From contig NC_135379.1 of NCBI RefSeq assembly GCF_049243985.1, forward strand, positions 31,195,001 through 31,259,000: a stretch of 64,000 nucleotides of DNA, read 5' to 3'. Positions 23,110 through 34,745 of the stretch are shown piece by piece (the first letter of the stretch is position 1; each line of letters begins with the position of its first letter). This stretch comes from Paroedura picta. Its lineage: Eukaryota; Chordata; Lepidosauria; Squamata; Gekkonidae. The translations under genes and the position numbers were made by a program. The notes beneath the pieces are model-generated. The model did not search any database. It was not told the origin of the DNA and saw only the letters and a list, made by a program, of their open reading frames with translations.

Positions 23110-23660
23110 GATAATTAGAATATAATGGAAGAACAGCATGACTTTCTCAAGAACAAGTCACATCACACTAACCTTATCTTTTTTTTTTTTTTGAGCAAGT
23201 TACTACCTTACTGGAGCAGGGGAATGCTGTGAATATAATTTATTTCATTTTCAGTAAAGTTTTTGATAAGGTTTCACATGATATTCCTGTTAACAAATTG
23301 TTTTCTGTTGCTCCAGAGGAACGGGCCAGAACCAATGGGATGAAATCAAAAAGAATTTTTGGCTTAACATCCAGAAGAAGTTCCTGATAATAGAACAGGC
23401 TTCCTTGGGAGGTGGTAGATTCTCTTTCTTTGGAATTCTTAGAGCACAGGCTAGATAGCCATCTGTCAGAAATGCTCATTCTGTGAACTTAGGCAGATTG
23501 TAAATGGGTGGACAGAAGGGATTGTTTCTGAGCTTGGCTCTTGTGGCCGTCTCTTGCATTTCTCAGGGAAATGCTGATCGCCACTTTGGGGTCAGAAGAT
23601 GAATTTCCTCCAGACTAGACTGACCAGAGGGGGGGCATTATCTGTTGGCCTTCTGGTTTA
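23110..23660 (+). mobile_element. CR1-type LINE, internally shortened
   Basis: The left part encodes a trace of the reverse transcriptase around NAVNIIYFIFSKVFDKVSHD (23230-23290), the CR1 DFSKAFD region. It passes directly into the 3' part (GCTCCAGAGGAACGGGCCAG, GGGAGGTGGTAGATTCTC, GGCTAGATAGCCATCTGTCA). Intact elements have several hundred bases between these blocks, so this copy has an internal deletion. Confidence 0.65.
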
Positions 23661-23739
23661 CTCCCCCTCGGACTGTCAGGTTTATCTTTTTTTAATTAAG
23701 ATGTCATTAATCTTTTAATAATATTATATAAATATTTTT

Positions 23740-23818
23740 TATCAATCTTTGTTAGCCACCCCGAGCCAACTATGGGAAGGGCAGCCTATAAATCAAATTT
23801 ATAAATAAATAAATAATG
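23740..23818 (+). repeat. LINE 3' tail with AAAT repeats
   Basis: TAGCCACCCCGAGCCAACTA, then GGGAAGGGCAGCCTATAAAT and an AAAT tail, as in other squamate CR1/L2-group LINE ends. Confidence 0.55.
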
Positions 23819-23999
23819 CAACTATTGGGAAGAAGATACAGATTTAGTGAACACCCTTTATGACACTGCCTTAATCTCTGAAATGAAAGATGCAACTAAA
23901 GCCTGTTAAACCTTTGCACAAAATAAGCCCACTAGCACCCTGGCCTAGAATTCAGTTCCAAGGGATTTTTTTCCATTGAGATGATAACTAACTGGCTTC

Positions 24000-24900
24000 T
24001 CTCAGTCACATCCTGATGCAAACATGAAAGAGAAATGAATGTATCAGCTAATTGGTGGCCGTTTAAGGTCTCTTGTCACTGTTTCTCAGAAAGGCATAAA
24101 CAACTTTGGCGTTCTGCTCCAGCTCCAATTGTTATAATTATCATTCAGCCTGAGCTGTGTCCCCTGAGCTTCAGTTCAGCTTGGTATTCTTAGCTTCTTG
24201 TTTTGCTGTCTTCACATTATCTGTAGCGCTTGAAGGAGACTCTCTGAGATGTTCATTCTTCTCGATTTCTTGGGATGCAAAAGGCAATTAAGATCTGGTT
24301 TCTTCTCTCTCTTAGGAACTGTATGTTTATTTTAAACCCAGGCCTTGACACTGTACAACTCCAGCAAGATTCTTTAAAAATGATTAAAATGTGAATACTA
24401 TGTATACAACAATTAATTAAAACTACATCTCAGTCAACCCTGAGAGTGATTTTTTTTAAGATTACCGAAAATGTTGGATCCGACTTTTGACCAGTCTCCT
24501 GAGTAATGGAGTTCTCTAGCTGTACAAAACAGGCAACAAGAACACTTAATTGTATGCCCTTGCTGTTAACAACACAAAATAGTAATTATCAGCATAAAAG
24601 GAATGACATTTTAAGATAGCAAGTAAATACTGTGTCAGAAACCTGCCTTCTGTTCCACATTTAGAATGTCACATGGGTCATCCCATCTCACCAAGGATAG
24701 CTCAAATCTGGAGAAAATTTAAAAAATGGCAATTAAAATAAAGGTTTGCATGATCATCCCTATAAAATCATATATTCTAATAGTGAAAGTGTGGCCCCAT
24801 TTGTGGATATCTAAATCCAGAAATCAGGGCCACACAGAAAGTAAACAGATCCTTCTGCAAAATGGCCCCCCAAATTTGCAGAAAAATCTGATACTAAAAA
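24000..24900. other. No gene or clear repeat recognised
   Basis: AT-rich unique-looking DNA. The open frame starting at 24726 has no motif. Confidence 0.3.
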
Positions 24901-24949
24901 CAAACACATTTGGAGGGGGGGGTAATTCCCCTACAAAACAAAACATCTG

Positions 24950-25215
24950 AGCAACTGCAAACAACTCTCTTACCTCCTTCTCCTTTGTCAGCAGGCCTGG
25001 GAGGGAGGGGGAGCACAGCAGCAGTGATGGGGCATGACCCAGTGGGCCTACCAAGAGCTGTGCTGGGCATGCCACTGAGAGCAATGATGGTCAGGGGGGA
25101 AGCCTCAGCAGCCCCACTGGGAGCCTTGCCAGACTCACCACTGAGAGCAGCAATGGGGAGAACTCATCAGGGCCAGGCCTGGCAGCAACCACTGGGATAC
25201 TTGATACTATCTAAA
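24950..25215. other. GC-rich segment with degenerate internal duplication
   Basis: The words GCCACTGAGAGCAATGATGG (near 25070) and CACCACTGAGAGCAGCAATG (near 25137) mark a weak tandem duplication of roughly 65-70 bases. The minus strand carries GGAG|GTAAGAG, a donor-like site, near 24968. The origin is unknown. A LINE 5' region or an old promoter are options. Confidence 0.35.
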
Positions 25216-25287
25216 CTGGATGACTCACCTGGGCCTGACTGCTTGCTATTGTTCCATAAAAGCCACCCTATGAAACCCAATGCAGTA

Positions 25288-25475
25288 TAGCAGGGCTTCA
25301 GAGTACGGTCTGGGAAACCCAGGCTCAGATCACCACTCTGTCATGAAAGCTCACACAATGATGTTGAGCTAGTCACATATTTTCAGACTTAGCTACTTAA
25401 CGGGCTTATAGTGAGGATAAAAAAGGAGAGGAAAATTATGTAAGCTACTTTGGTCCCCATTGCAGGGTATAGATC
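25288..25475 (+). repeat. Sauria-type SINE, degraded
   Basis: Order of blocks: GGCTCAGATCACCACTCTGT, CATGAAAGCTCAC, GAGCTAGTCAC, GGGCTTATAGTGAGGATAAA, GTAAGCTACTTTGGTCCCCA. This matches the body of the Sauria SINE (CACTCTGCCATGAA, TTGTGAGGATAAAA, GTAAGCC...TGGGTCCCCA). Confidence 0.7.
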
Positions 25476-26211
25476 ATTCTGTTTGTTCAAACCATAAAGT
25501 ACAACAGAACAGGATCGTTGTCATTGTTATTTTCATAGGTTTGCTGTCCAGACAACCTGCACTGCTGCCTCTCAAGAAGCATATGACCATCCCAGAGAGA
25601 ACTAGTGCTGTACTTCGGTCAGGGGTATACGATAGCTGCACTTCTCGGCTAGAACCTCCAAACAAGCTCAAGAGGCATACGTCAAGCGTCAAGCACATGC
25701 CAATTGTCAAACTAATTGGAGGGATCACACCTGAAAAAATACTAAATGAATGTCATGCCTTTTTGACTGACCATTTTTCTACTCGCAAGAGCAGGACAGA
25801 GATATGCTACCAAAATGGTACTGCTCCGTCTTCCCCTTAATGCTCCCTATGTAGGCCAGTGTGGCCCAGTATATAAGGAGACCTTATATTCGTTGAAGTA
25901 ATGGCTAACAAAGTGCCAAACAAAAATGTTCTTACAAGTAAACCAAGGAGCATCAAATGCCTGTCTAACGTTACTCTCCTAGCAATCTGTGAAGTCAGCT
26001 TGGGTGGGAGAATGAAATTTATTTAAGGCCCTGAGTGATGATTTGAACATGAAGCTCTCAAAGCTGATTAGTTTAAGTACATGGTCTTGGACCAGAATAT
26101 AAGAACTTAAACATAAAAATAAAACTGATGAAACATGGTAAAATATATACTCTCAAATTTAAAAGTATTTCCTATTCTTTTGGCAAGCTTGAATCACATA
26201 AACACAGAATT

Positions 26212-26480
26212 TCACAATCTGTAAGAGACCTGAGGCTTTTCCTCTGATAGAAGTTCTTTAGTCCTGTCTGCATTTGATTGGCATGGCATCATGGCCAATA
26301 GTGGCTGAATGAACTTTGTTCCAGCTGTGTCATACAATGGACAAGAGAAGAGGATATGCTTCACTGACTCCACCTCTTTTAGTGTGCGACTCCCAAAGCT
26401 AAACCCAACACCTTGGCCACAAATCACACGGGGGTCATTTACCACGTTGTGAAAAGTTGTCTCTGTAAGAAACGACAATA
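26212..26480 (-). mobile_element. LINE C-terminal fragment (R4-like)
   Basis: The minus-strand frame reads RVICGQGVGFSFGSRTLKEV then ESVKHILFSCPLYDTAGTKF and IQPLL. The ESVEH-LF-CPLY-RTKF pattern is the tail of R4-like reptile LINE proteins, related to the copy at 5.7-6.9 kb. Confidence 0.6.
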
Positions 26481-27039
26481 ATGTATTACATATGTATACT
26501 TTTATACTAGCTTAGATAGCTTTTGGGTTGGATGCCAGAGTATGAAGGAGTGAATGTAATTAGTGAGTTGATAGATCCTGACAGGTGTACAAATGAACTG
26601 CCGAAGCAGCACTAAAGCTGCCTTCAGGCCCAGCACTGATATTTCTGGGCCACAGTCACCTCATGTCTTTATAAAAGCTTAGATGGGTTAATGACAAGGC
26701 ATGATGCACTACTGCCCACTTCAGCTGCTAACCCCACAAAGCAGTCCTCACAGGAGTTCCTGAAAACAAGCATAGCCAAAGATGGGAAATACAGCTCTTT
26801 TCAGCAGTTCCAGTGACTGAACAGAGTAGCAGAACAAATGGGACTTTGAGTACAAATTCAGTCAAACACACTCATGGCAATTTCCTAGTTGGTAATGTAA
26901 ACAAGGAAATATGTGTGGGAAAGTTTGGGGGGCATGTCAGGAAAGCAGGGTAAAAATAATATAAATGTGATGAGATGGGAAGCCAGATATGTAGGCTGCT
27001 CCCCTCCCCCTCCCCACCATCCCAATGATCACTGTTTAG

Positions 27040-27248
27040 AGTTGCCAGCTCTAGGTTGAGAGATACCTGGAGATTTGGGGAGTGGAAACTGAGGAGGGCA
27101 GGGATGGGGGGGAGGGACTTAAATTGGACATAATGCCATAGTGCCCATCTTCCAAAGCAGCCATTTTCTGCAGGTGAATTGATCCCTTTCACCTGGAGAT
27201 GAGTTGTAATCCCAGAAGATCTCCAACCACTATCTGGAGGTTAAACCA
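27040..27248 (+). repeat. Interspersed repeat, family Y, near full length
   Basis: Shows GTTGCCAGCTCTAGGTTGAG, ATACCTGGAGATTTGGGGAG, ACATAATGCCATAGTGCCCA, AAGCAGCCATTTTCTGCAGG, CACCTGGAGATGAGTTGTAA and ATCTCCAACCACTATCTGGA. It is the best preserved copy here. No coding capacity; class unassigned. Confidence 0.75.
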
Positions 27249-28180
27249 ACAAGGTGGCCAAACAGTGCTGGTTGCAAAATATATGAACAGTTTGAGGCCA
27301 TAAATCTTGTTTAAAAAATCTTCTATCGAGGCCCAAGGGAAGAAATCTTATCCATAGAAGCCATAAGACGGGATATGTATGTATGACATAAAGTCCTGAT
27401 GAAGACTTATTAACTAAAACTGGCTGTTAGCCGTGAATCTGACATGCTGAAGCAGAGCTATGTGACTGTGCCCCGCATCCCACGCTGCCAGGGCTGAAAA
27501 GGTACGAGAGGGGGCCAGGGGCACAGTGTGCTCACAAAATTCCTAGCTTTCATTGGCAGTTTCAAGTGCTTGGGAGAGGAGTTTGGTCATGTAGTAGAAG
27601 GACCACTATCTCCCATCTGGTTGAGATTTGTGTCAATGACCCCCATCCCCATCTTACCTCCCCTTTTTAGTAAAGCTGCTAAGGACATCCACTAGATGCC
27701 TGGTGCCTGCTGTTTTAACTGCAAGGTCAAAATCTTTTCTCTTTTTCTTTGGCTTTTAGGCAAAGGGTTTTTTATTGTTTGCACTGCTTGTTTGTATGAT
27801 GTTAGTATGGCTGATTTTAGTTTATAGTGTTGCCTTAGCTGCCATTTTATTGGGCTTTTACAGCTGGCTTTTGATCCTACAGAAAGTTGTAATGGATTTA
27901 TTTTATACAATTTCATTTTATGATTTCTGCTAACCAGAAGTGACTTCCCAAGTCTCTAGTAAGATTCTCTCTATATCCAATTTCTAAAGTGCACTAGATT
28001 TTTTAAAAAGGAATAATGTGCTAATATGTGGAAATCTTGCTAGAGACTTGGGTCAAATTCAAACATGCAACTTAAGGAGTCTTTCCATTCTTCACCCACA
28101 ATGACATTGAAAAAAGTTACCCCTCTTTTCTTAAACACAAACTCATTTTCCCCTCTAGGAGAAAGGGCTCAGGATAATAT

Positions 28181-28442
28181 TTGTTGTTGTTGTTGTTAGT
28201 TGCGAAGTCATGTCTGACCCATCACGACCCCATGGACAATGATCCTCCAGGCCTTCCTGTCCTCTACCATTCCCCGGAGTCCATTTAAATTTGCACCGAC
28301 TGCTTCAGTGACTCCATCCAGCCACCTCATTCTCTGTCGTCCCCTTCTTCTTTTGCCCTCGATCGCTCCCAGCATTAGGCTCTTCTCCAGGGAGTCCTTC
28401 CTTCTCATGAGGTGGCCAAAGTATTTGAGTTTCATCTGTTAA
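28181..28442 (-). mobile_element. BovB/RTE LINE 3' end
   Basis: The minus-strand frame (28435 to 28208) reads MKLKYFGHLMRRKDSLEKSL, MLGAIEGKRRRGRQRMRWLD, GVTEAVGANLNGLRGMVEDR, KAWRIIVHGV. This is the C terminus of BovB (YFGHLMRR...SLEK, GRRRRGRQRMRWLDG, DREAWR). The plus-strand (GTT)n at 28181-28198 is the complement of the 3' AAC tail. Open across 75 codons, so a fairly young or lightly mutated fragment. Confidence 0.9.
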
Positions 28443-28741
28443 CAAACTGTTAACATGCCATTAATGAAAGATTCCCACACATTGTCATTCCTTTAAAAAA
28501 AAATCTAGTGTATCTTCAGAAATCAGTTAATGGAAATGCCTTTTGAAGTCTCCAAGAAAATTCTGTCCATCAATGGTATTTGATCTTCTAACTGCCTTCA
28601 CAATATCCATTGAATTCTTGCTTTGGATACAGAAATAATGCAGTGGTTACATATACTGCTTAAAAAAAAACAATTACACTGAAATCTATATCATGGTTTA
28701 GGACAGATATTGTTATACAGAAGCCAATATATATCCTGTAT

Positions 28742-28878
28742 CAGGGGTAGTCAAACTGCGGCCCTCCAGATGTCCATGGACTACAATTCCCACGAGCCCC
28801 TGCCAGTGAATGCTGGCAGGGGGCTCCTGGGAATTGTAGTCCATGGACATCTGGAGGGCCGCAGTTTGACTACCCCTG
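28742..28878. mobile_element. Palindromic hAT-type MITE, copy 2
   Basis: CAGGGGTAGTCAAACTGCGG start with a complementary end, folding around GTGAATGC. The flanks share TATCCTGTA (28732-28740 and 28882-28890), an approximate target duplication offset by a few bases. Confidence 0.88.
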
Positions 28879-28999
28879 CTGTATCCTGTACTTCATCACT
28901 GAAATGTTATATTTATAGCCCACCTTTCTCACTGAGTCACAAGGTGGATTACAGTGTATAGAAAGAATTTAAAAATGTATAATCATATAGTATTGGACC

Positions 29000-30120
29000 T
29001 TCCCAAAATGTCACCCCACACAGGTCTGCTAAAATACTCCAGTCACTGAAATATCCCCAAAACATTTTTTAAAACTATTTTACCTTCCAAGGAGGGTAAC
29101 TATACTGTACGGCTGCCATGTGAGCATCTGGGGAACTTACAGCAGGATGACAATGGCCAAGTCCATTTAGAAAAACTATCAGGGCCTGATTCCGATTGGA
29201 TCCACAGCATATTTGTGGGGGGGGGGACTCCTTCCTCTTCCCACTATGCCATTTTCCTAACTTGAACCATTATTTGTCCTGTTGGGGAGATGCACAAGTA
29301 ATTTAACTTAAACTATTATATGAATGATTAATGGTAAAACTGGACAAGACAACTGCTGTTAATTTTTCAGTATCTTTAATAACTGTATTTCAGATGCTCA
29401 TAGTAGGGCAGTGCACACATGCAATTTCCTTGGAAGGGAAGGAAAATAAATGGGCACTTACTTCTGTTCCTCCTAAGGTTAGGAGTGCAGGGTGGGTGAA
29501 TAGTTGGTTTATTAGGCAAGCACATGCAGGAGTTGAAGAATTTAAAAACTCCCTCTCCGCTCCCTGCTGGTTCCAGCACAAACTGGGCTCATGTGAATTT
29601 GAAATACATGTATATTTAATGCTGGTTAGAGCAGGGTTTGGATCTTCCAGCATCCAGTCCGTTATCGCCCTAAGGTTTGTTTAATTGGATGACCCCACCT
29701 GTCAGAGCAAATGTAGTTTATTTGGTACAGTAAATGGACAAGGGCTTCACTTACAAATTCGAACATGTATCTTAGGATAAAATTAATTCCTTTTCTATAA
29801 AAGTTTGATCATTGCTAGATGACATTGTGCAAAATATTTTATGCGTGCCTCTATATTAGGCTTGTAAAACTATTATACAAAGTATATTTTGATTGGATTA
29901 TTTAACATAAAAGAATTGTCACTTTAATTAAAATACCATTTATGATAACATTTGTATTGAGACGATGCAAAATTTAGTAAGGGGGGAAATCAATGACAAC
30001 TAATCACAATATTTTCATTTGCAGCTTGCTGTACAAGAAAAGCAAGCCTGTCATTGTTTCACACTATGGTACTTTCAAAATACCTGTCATACAGAATATC
30101 TAGTTATTTTATATTTAAAA
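29000..30120. other. No gene recognised
   Basis: AT-rich DNA with a G run near 29217. The overlapping open frames near 29331-29684 on both strands lack known motifs. Confidence 0.3.
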
Positions 30121-30162
30121 AGGAACTAATCTCTCCGTTTATCAGCAAATTGCTTTAAGGTT

Positions 30163-30180
30163 GAGCGCCACCTAGCGGCT
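30163..30180 (-). promoter_or_regulatory. Strong CTCF-like motif
   Basis: The minus strand reads GCCGCTAGGTGGCGCTC, close to the CTCF core consensus (CCGCGNGGNGGCAG type) with the invariant GGTGGCGCT spacing. It lies outside the repeats I recognised, about 13 kb upstream of the promoter island, in the same orientation as the site at 36772. Confidence 0.55.
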
Positions 30181-30459
30181 TCAGCAGGTAAGAGAGTCAA
30201 ATGCAAAAAATGTATGTTCGCTATATATAATGTAACTTATTATGTCCACTCCTGATTTTCCCCTAAGAGGCTTGAGGCAGCTCACAACACAAATGTGCCT
30301 ATGGGTGTAACAAACAAAATAATATAATATTTTTAAAATTACACCACCTAATATAACCTAATTATCTGAGCTGGCACTGGGGAGAACTTATTTCACCTAC
30401 TGCCACTAGGCATAAGAAAATGAAATTCTGTCCCCCTCCACACACTGTTACCACAGAGC

Positions 30460-30880
30460 TACAAAGTAGCCACAAATTATTGCCTTTCTCCCCATTGCTG
30501 ACCTGAAGCAGCTTACATGAATTTCTTTTACGCCATTCTATCCTCACAAGAATCCTACCAGGTAAGTTAGGTTATTTATCATATGGTGTATGTGTGGTGT
30601 AGGCAAGAGATTCTATGATTGTGGGATTGTCTAGCAGCCAGGCAAAGATATTAAGAGGTGGTTTTGTCATTGCCTGCCTCTTCATCGTGACCCTTGTTTT
30701 CCTAAGAGGTCTCCCATCCAAATACTAACCGAGGGTAACCCTGCTTGGCTTTCATGACTGGACGTGCCTGGTCTATCTAGGTCAGAGTGGAAAGAGCCCA
30801 AATTTGTGGCAGACTGGGATTTGAACCTGGGCATCTCAGTTCCTAGTGTGAAACTACCACACTGGCTTTCAAGAGGCGAC
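30460..30880 (-). repeat. Sauria-type SINE with a 5S-derived SINE embedded
   Basis: Outer blocks in complement are GCCTGGTT-like 5' words near 30870-30800 (GGTTCAAATCCCAGTCTGCC) and the 3' part at 30480-30570 (CTTGTGAGGATAGAAT). Between them 30600-30790 shows AGGTCTCCCATCCAAATACT and AACCCTGCTTGGCTTTCATG, the complement of 5S rRNA, plus the TGCCTGCCTCTTCATCGTGA body. It is either a SINE-in-SINE insertion or a composite 5S/Sauria type. Confidence 0.6.
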
Positions 30881-31464
30881 TATGTTTAACTTTAGCAAGC
30901 AGCTGGGTTTGCAGGACTCATGTAAATCACACAGTCGCAAGTTACCCGGTGGTTTCTGGCCCTGGTGCACCCTCCTTCAAAAGCCAAAACAGCCTTGGAA
31001 GGTCTCTCCCATAGCGTTTGCTGACAGAAACCAAGACTTGAAGGCTGGTAATGTGTGGCTGCCTAGCAACAGCCATTGAGGGAGTTTGGTTCTTCAAGCT
31101 ACAGGTGATGCTTTCTTATTTGGAGGGTTAACTTCCCAATGTTTATATTTTTAATTTAAATTTCAGATGTTTTTTGTAAACCTAGCATGAATTTCCAGTC
31201 TGTTCAATGATTTGGGGGGGGGGGGATGTTAATGACTTTCATTTTTGTATCTAAATAGCTACAGATTTGACCACATTGAGAATTAGATACATTGATAAGG
31301 GATTTGTTCGTGCTGATAGTCTCTGTATTTTTACATGATGTATAGTTCAGGATAAGATTTTCTGTGTCTGAATTCATGTTTGGTCAGTTTCAGGCATTCT
31401 GAACATACTCCAATGTCCAGTGTCCTTTGTGCATCTGTTTGATTGTCTTTTTCTCCCTTTACAC

Positions 31465-31804
31465 CAGTGATTCCCCAACTTTTTTGGCTACCATCCCCTT
31501 GGCTCCCAGTCCCCTTACACACAAACACAAACACATACCTCTTTCCTTGTGTTAGGTCAACCAAGTCAAACCACACTATATTGCCCACACTTCTTTTTTG
31601 ATATTGTGCAGTAGCCATCTTTTAAGCTTGAAAAAATATCTAAGTACTTTGTAAAAGGCACTAATAAAATCCACTTTGGGTCTTCATTGGGAAGAAAGAT
31701 GAATAGGGGGGGGGAAGAGAGAGAGAATAATTATGCAATGGAAAATCCCGGATCCTTCCATTGCCCCCAGGGGGGTCATGTCACCCACTTTGGGAACCCC
31801 TACT
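31465..31804. mobile_element. Probable non-autonomous hAT
   Basis: The left end CAGTGATTCCCCAACTTTTT and right end CCCACTTTGGGAACCCCTAC are imperfect inverted repeats of the hAT type. The interior is non-coding. No clear 8-bp duplication is seen, so the boundaries are approximate. Confidence 0.45.
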
Positions 31805-31809
31805 CTGGA

Positions 31810-32900
31810 CAGTTAGAAGCCACTAATATGATACCATGTCACACTCTTGCATGAATATTTTCCTGAATTCAAGCTGCAGTAAAATTGCTGATGCTGCCAA
31901 ATCATCTCCTGCAAAGGATCCTTTTAATGTCTCAAGGAAATGCAACTAAATCCACTTAAAGTAATAGTATCATAACCTTCATACTTAAAAAAACTTTAGT
32001 AGTAATTTGCAGGCTTATTATGAGAGTATACTTCAATATACTTGTTATTACGGTAGTGAAAGATAAACCCACAAAGAAAAAGAAAGTGGACCTTGTTTGG
32101 TCCTGTTTGCAAGATCATATTCTGGAGTATTACAAACCAACAGGCAAAATCTTCTGTAGGCATGCCTTATTCTATCCAGAAGCAAAGGCTGGGCAGGGAG
32201 AAGGAAAGCTTTATGGTCTCTGAGAATAAACAGAAAAACCAGAGGAATGGAGAAGCAAGGCAATTTTTCTCCCAAGGAGTTTTTCACTAATTTCCTCAGC
32301 TCAGTAGCTTTCCTTACCACTGTCCAATAGTCCAACCTCCACACAAACAGGTACCAAAAATGCCAGCCCCTACACAAGCAGGCTCCTCTTAGCTTTATTT
32401 GGGCCAAAAGGTATTTAGAAATTATGGAAGCTGCAGCTCATTCTTAACAGGCAGCATTTGTTGTTAGGCACAAAGCCTGAAAAGCACGTTAAATTCCCAG
32501 GTTTTGCTTCATCCATCTTGCACATATCTAGTATCTGTAACACAGAAAGGTTTACAAAGATTACAGAGCAGCCACACAAGAAGCCGCTCTTCTCCTGCTC
32601 CTCTCCCTGCACAGCCACCAAACTCAAATTTCACACAAATTCTCCAGTAAAAGCAAACCCAGAAATCCAACCTGCTGTGAACCAGCAGCATGGCTTCTTA
32701 CCAAGTCGATTCAACAAAGAGCAGCTTTTATCTCCACAGGGGACCATAAAACATATTACCCCAAAGCATCCGCCTTTCTAATTCACTTGGATGAGAGCAC
32801 CTACATGGACAAGCAGGTAATAGTGTTATAAACCCACATACAATAAGCGGCCACTCTTAATATGTCTGTTCATGCTTTAGATTGTGATATATGTCAAGAT
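31810..32900. other. No gene recognised
   Basis: Several overlapping open frames (for example 32048-32407 minus, 32458-32781 plus) show no domain or splice context and are taken as chance. Confidence 0.3.
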
Positions 32901-32905
32901 TGTAA

Positions 32906-32985
32906 GAGCCAGTTTGGTGTAGTGGTTAGGAGTGTGGACTTCTAAGCGGCATATAAGAACCAACTCTTCTTCTTCTTATAATATA
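32906..32985 (+). repeat. Squamate tRNA-derived SINE, internally deleted
   Basis: The head GAGCCAGTTTGGTGTAGTGG, TTAGGAGTGTGGACTTCTAA is joined directly to the tail GCGGCATATAAGAACCAACT and TTC repeats. About 200 bases of body present in the copy at 33065 are absent. Confidence 0.85.
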
Positions 32986-33064
32986 TGTCAAACACTATAT
33001 GTATAGTGTTTAAGGACACTATACATGGGGTAAAACAATGAGAGAATGAATTACTTTCTCTATG

Positions 33065-33352
33065 GCTGAGCTAGTTTGGTGTAGTAGTTAGGAGCGCGGA
33101 CTTCTAATCTGGCATACCAGGTTCGATTCTGCACTCCCCCACATGGCCAGCTGGGTGACTTTGGGATCTCCACAGCACTGATAAAGCTGTTCTGTCCGAG
33201 CAGTGATATCAGGGCTCTCTCGGCCTCACCCACCCCACAGGGTGTCTGTTGTGGGGAGAGGAATGGGAAGGCAACTGTAAGCCACTTTGAGCCTCTTTTG
33301 GGTAGAGAAAAGTAGCATAAGAACCAAATCTTCTTCTTCTTCTTCTTCCCCC
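33065..33352 (+). repeat. Squamate tRNA-derived SINE, near full length
   Basis: Head GAGCTAGTTTGGTGTAGTAG and GGTTCGATTCTGCACTCCCC (A and B boxes of a tRNA-like promoter), body CCAGCTGGGTGACTTTGGGA, GGGTGTCTGTTGTGGGGAGA, end GCATAAGAACCAAATCTTC and a TTC run. The polymerase III box sequences remain recognisable. Confidence 0.92.
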
Positions 33353-33854
33353 CACATGGATGAAAAAGCAACAGAATGAGGCCACATAGGCAAAGTATCT
33401 ACTTTAGATTCCGCAAAACACTTACCAGTTCACCAGAAGAAAACCCCTAAGCTAGCCTGATGAGGACTGAAAAAGTTCTAGAAAGAACAGAATGTTACAA
33501 GCACCTGAGTGCCAGTTGAAGTGAAGAGGGGGCAGAATTAACCTGTCAAGTTGCTCAGAGCTTGCATCCGGCATTATTTTCTGACATTTAAACACAGCCA
33601 ATCAACTGGATGGCAAGCCTCTTGAATCTCTTTTCTGGCTGCCCGGGGACCACAGAATGATGGTTAGCATGTCCCTGCCAGACCACTGAATATAGCTGGT
33701 GGCATGTTGGGGTGGCTGTCAGTTGATTTTTTTTTTGAAGGACCATAAGCTAGAGAACTTCAGCAAGCCCTGTAACATGATATATCTCTGCTTGTGCCAT
33801 TTGGCTATGCACAGGGGGTGGTTTAGATAAACTGGTGGCCAGGCAAACCTCCTA

Positions 33855-34235
33855 GATGGGTTATAATTTGGGGGACATAATTATAATTTGGGAGAGGAAA
33901 GGGAAGGCAAAAATCATGAACAAGGAAATACTAAAACGCATAAAGTCTGATATATCATTGGTAAGCAAAGATCACAAAACTCCAGCTCACTTACTTTGGT
34001 CATATCATGCAATCCAACTCAGTGGAGAAAGTGATTCTGCTAGGATTGGTCAGTGGAAAAAGGAAACCAGGCCGACAAAGAGCATGGTGGTTGGGCGCGA
34101 TCAAGGTGGACACCTGCCAGAACATTGCATGGCTGAGGGGGATAGAGCAGGATCGGAGATGGTGGCAACAGCTGAGCATGGGATTGTTCAGACTTGACTG
34201 AGTGGCTGACAACAATAACAGCAACAAACTCAAAC
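33855..34235 (+). mobile_element. RTE/BovB-like LINE 3' fragment
   Basis: One frame gives HAIQLSGE and another gives MQSNSVEKVILLGLVSGKRK then PGRQRAWWLGAIKV, the SNSLEK-MLG-GKR-GRQR-RWLD motif of RTE-like LINE C termini. The same word order (CATATCATGCAATCCAACTC, GCTAGGATTGGTCAGTGGAA) recurs at 51400. Confidence 0.75.
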
Positions 34236-34484
34236 ACGGACAATAAAATCCTAATAAACCTCTCGAAGCCAGAAACATTAGGCTAAGCTGTGATTTTCTG
34301 GGGCGAAGCTATTTTAAGTAATAAACCATAATGGGACCTATAAAAAGCATGTTTAGATTGTTAAAGCACAGTTTTTTTAGAGAACTGCTTCAATCTTAAA
34401 TGAGGAATATGCTCCTTGGACATACTTAACACTATTTTGCTCCTTATATTTGGGAAACAGCCTCCTGGAAGGAGATTGTCCAGA

Positions 34485-34745
34485 GCCCTGTCCATCCAGG
34501 TCCACCCTGATTGGCCCTTGCTCTCCAGCTCCCGCCCTCCCTTCCTTGACTGCTAGCAGTGCCACTGCCTCCAGACAGGGCTTTGCCACCGAACAGGAGG
34601 CTGGGCTGCAGAGATGCTGCCGATGGGTAAGAGCCAGGAAGGGAGGCTTTCCAGCCTCCCTTCAGCTGCAAAGCCCTCTTGCCGCCTCGTGGAGGGGCTC
34701 GCAGCCAGGAGGGCACTTCCCCTGCCCCTTTCACAGCTTTGCTAC
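34485..34745. promoter_or_regulatory. Small GC-rich island with inverted CCAAT box and donor-like site
   Basis: About 250 bases stand out from AT-rich surroundings. Visible are CTGATTGGCCC (inverted CCAAT box), a CCCGCCC-like word and a donor-like GATGG|GTAAGAG near 34625. It could be a minor promoter or the 5' region of an old LINE. No downstream exon is evident. Confidence 0.35.

Noticed and set aside
25460-25840. 126-codon frame LPLKKHMTIPERTSAVL and onward
   Set aside because: No recognisable domain, begins in a Sauria SINE, and has no splice or promoter context. Could be an unknown exon but unsupported.
33065-33130. Possible tRNA gene from A- and B-box-like words
   Set aside because: It is the head of a SINE with no complete cloverleaf; identical heads occur at five other loci.
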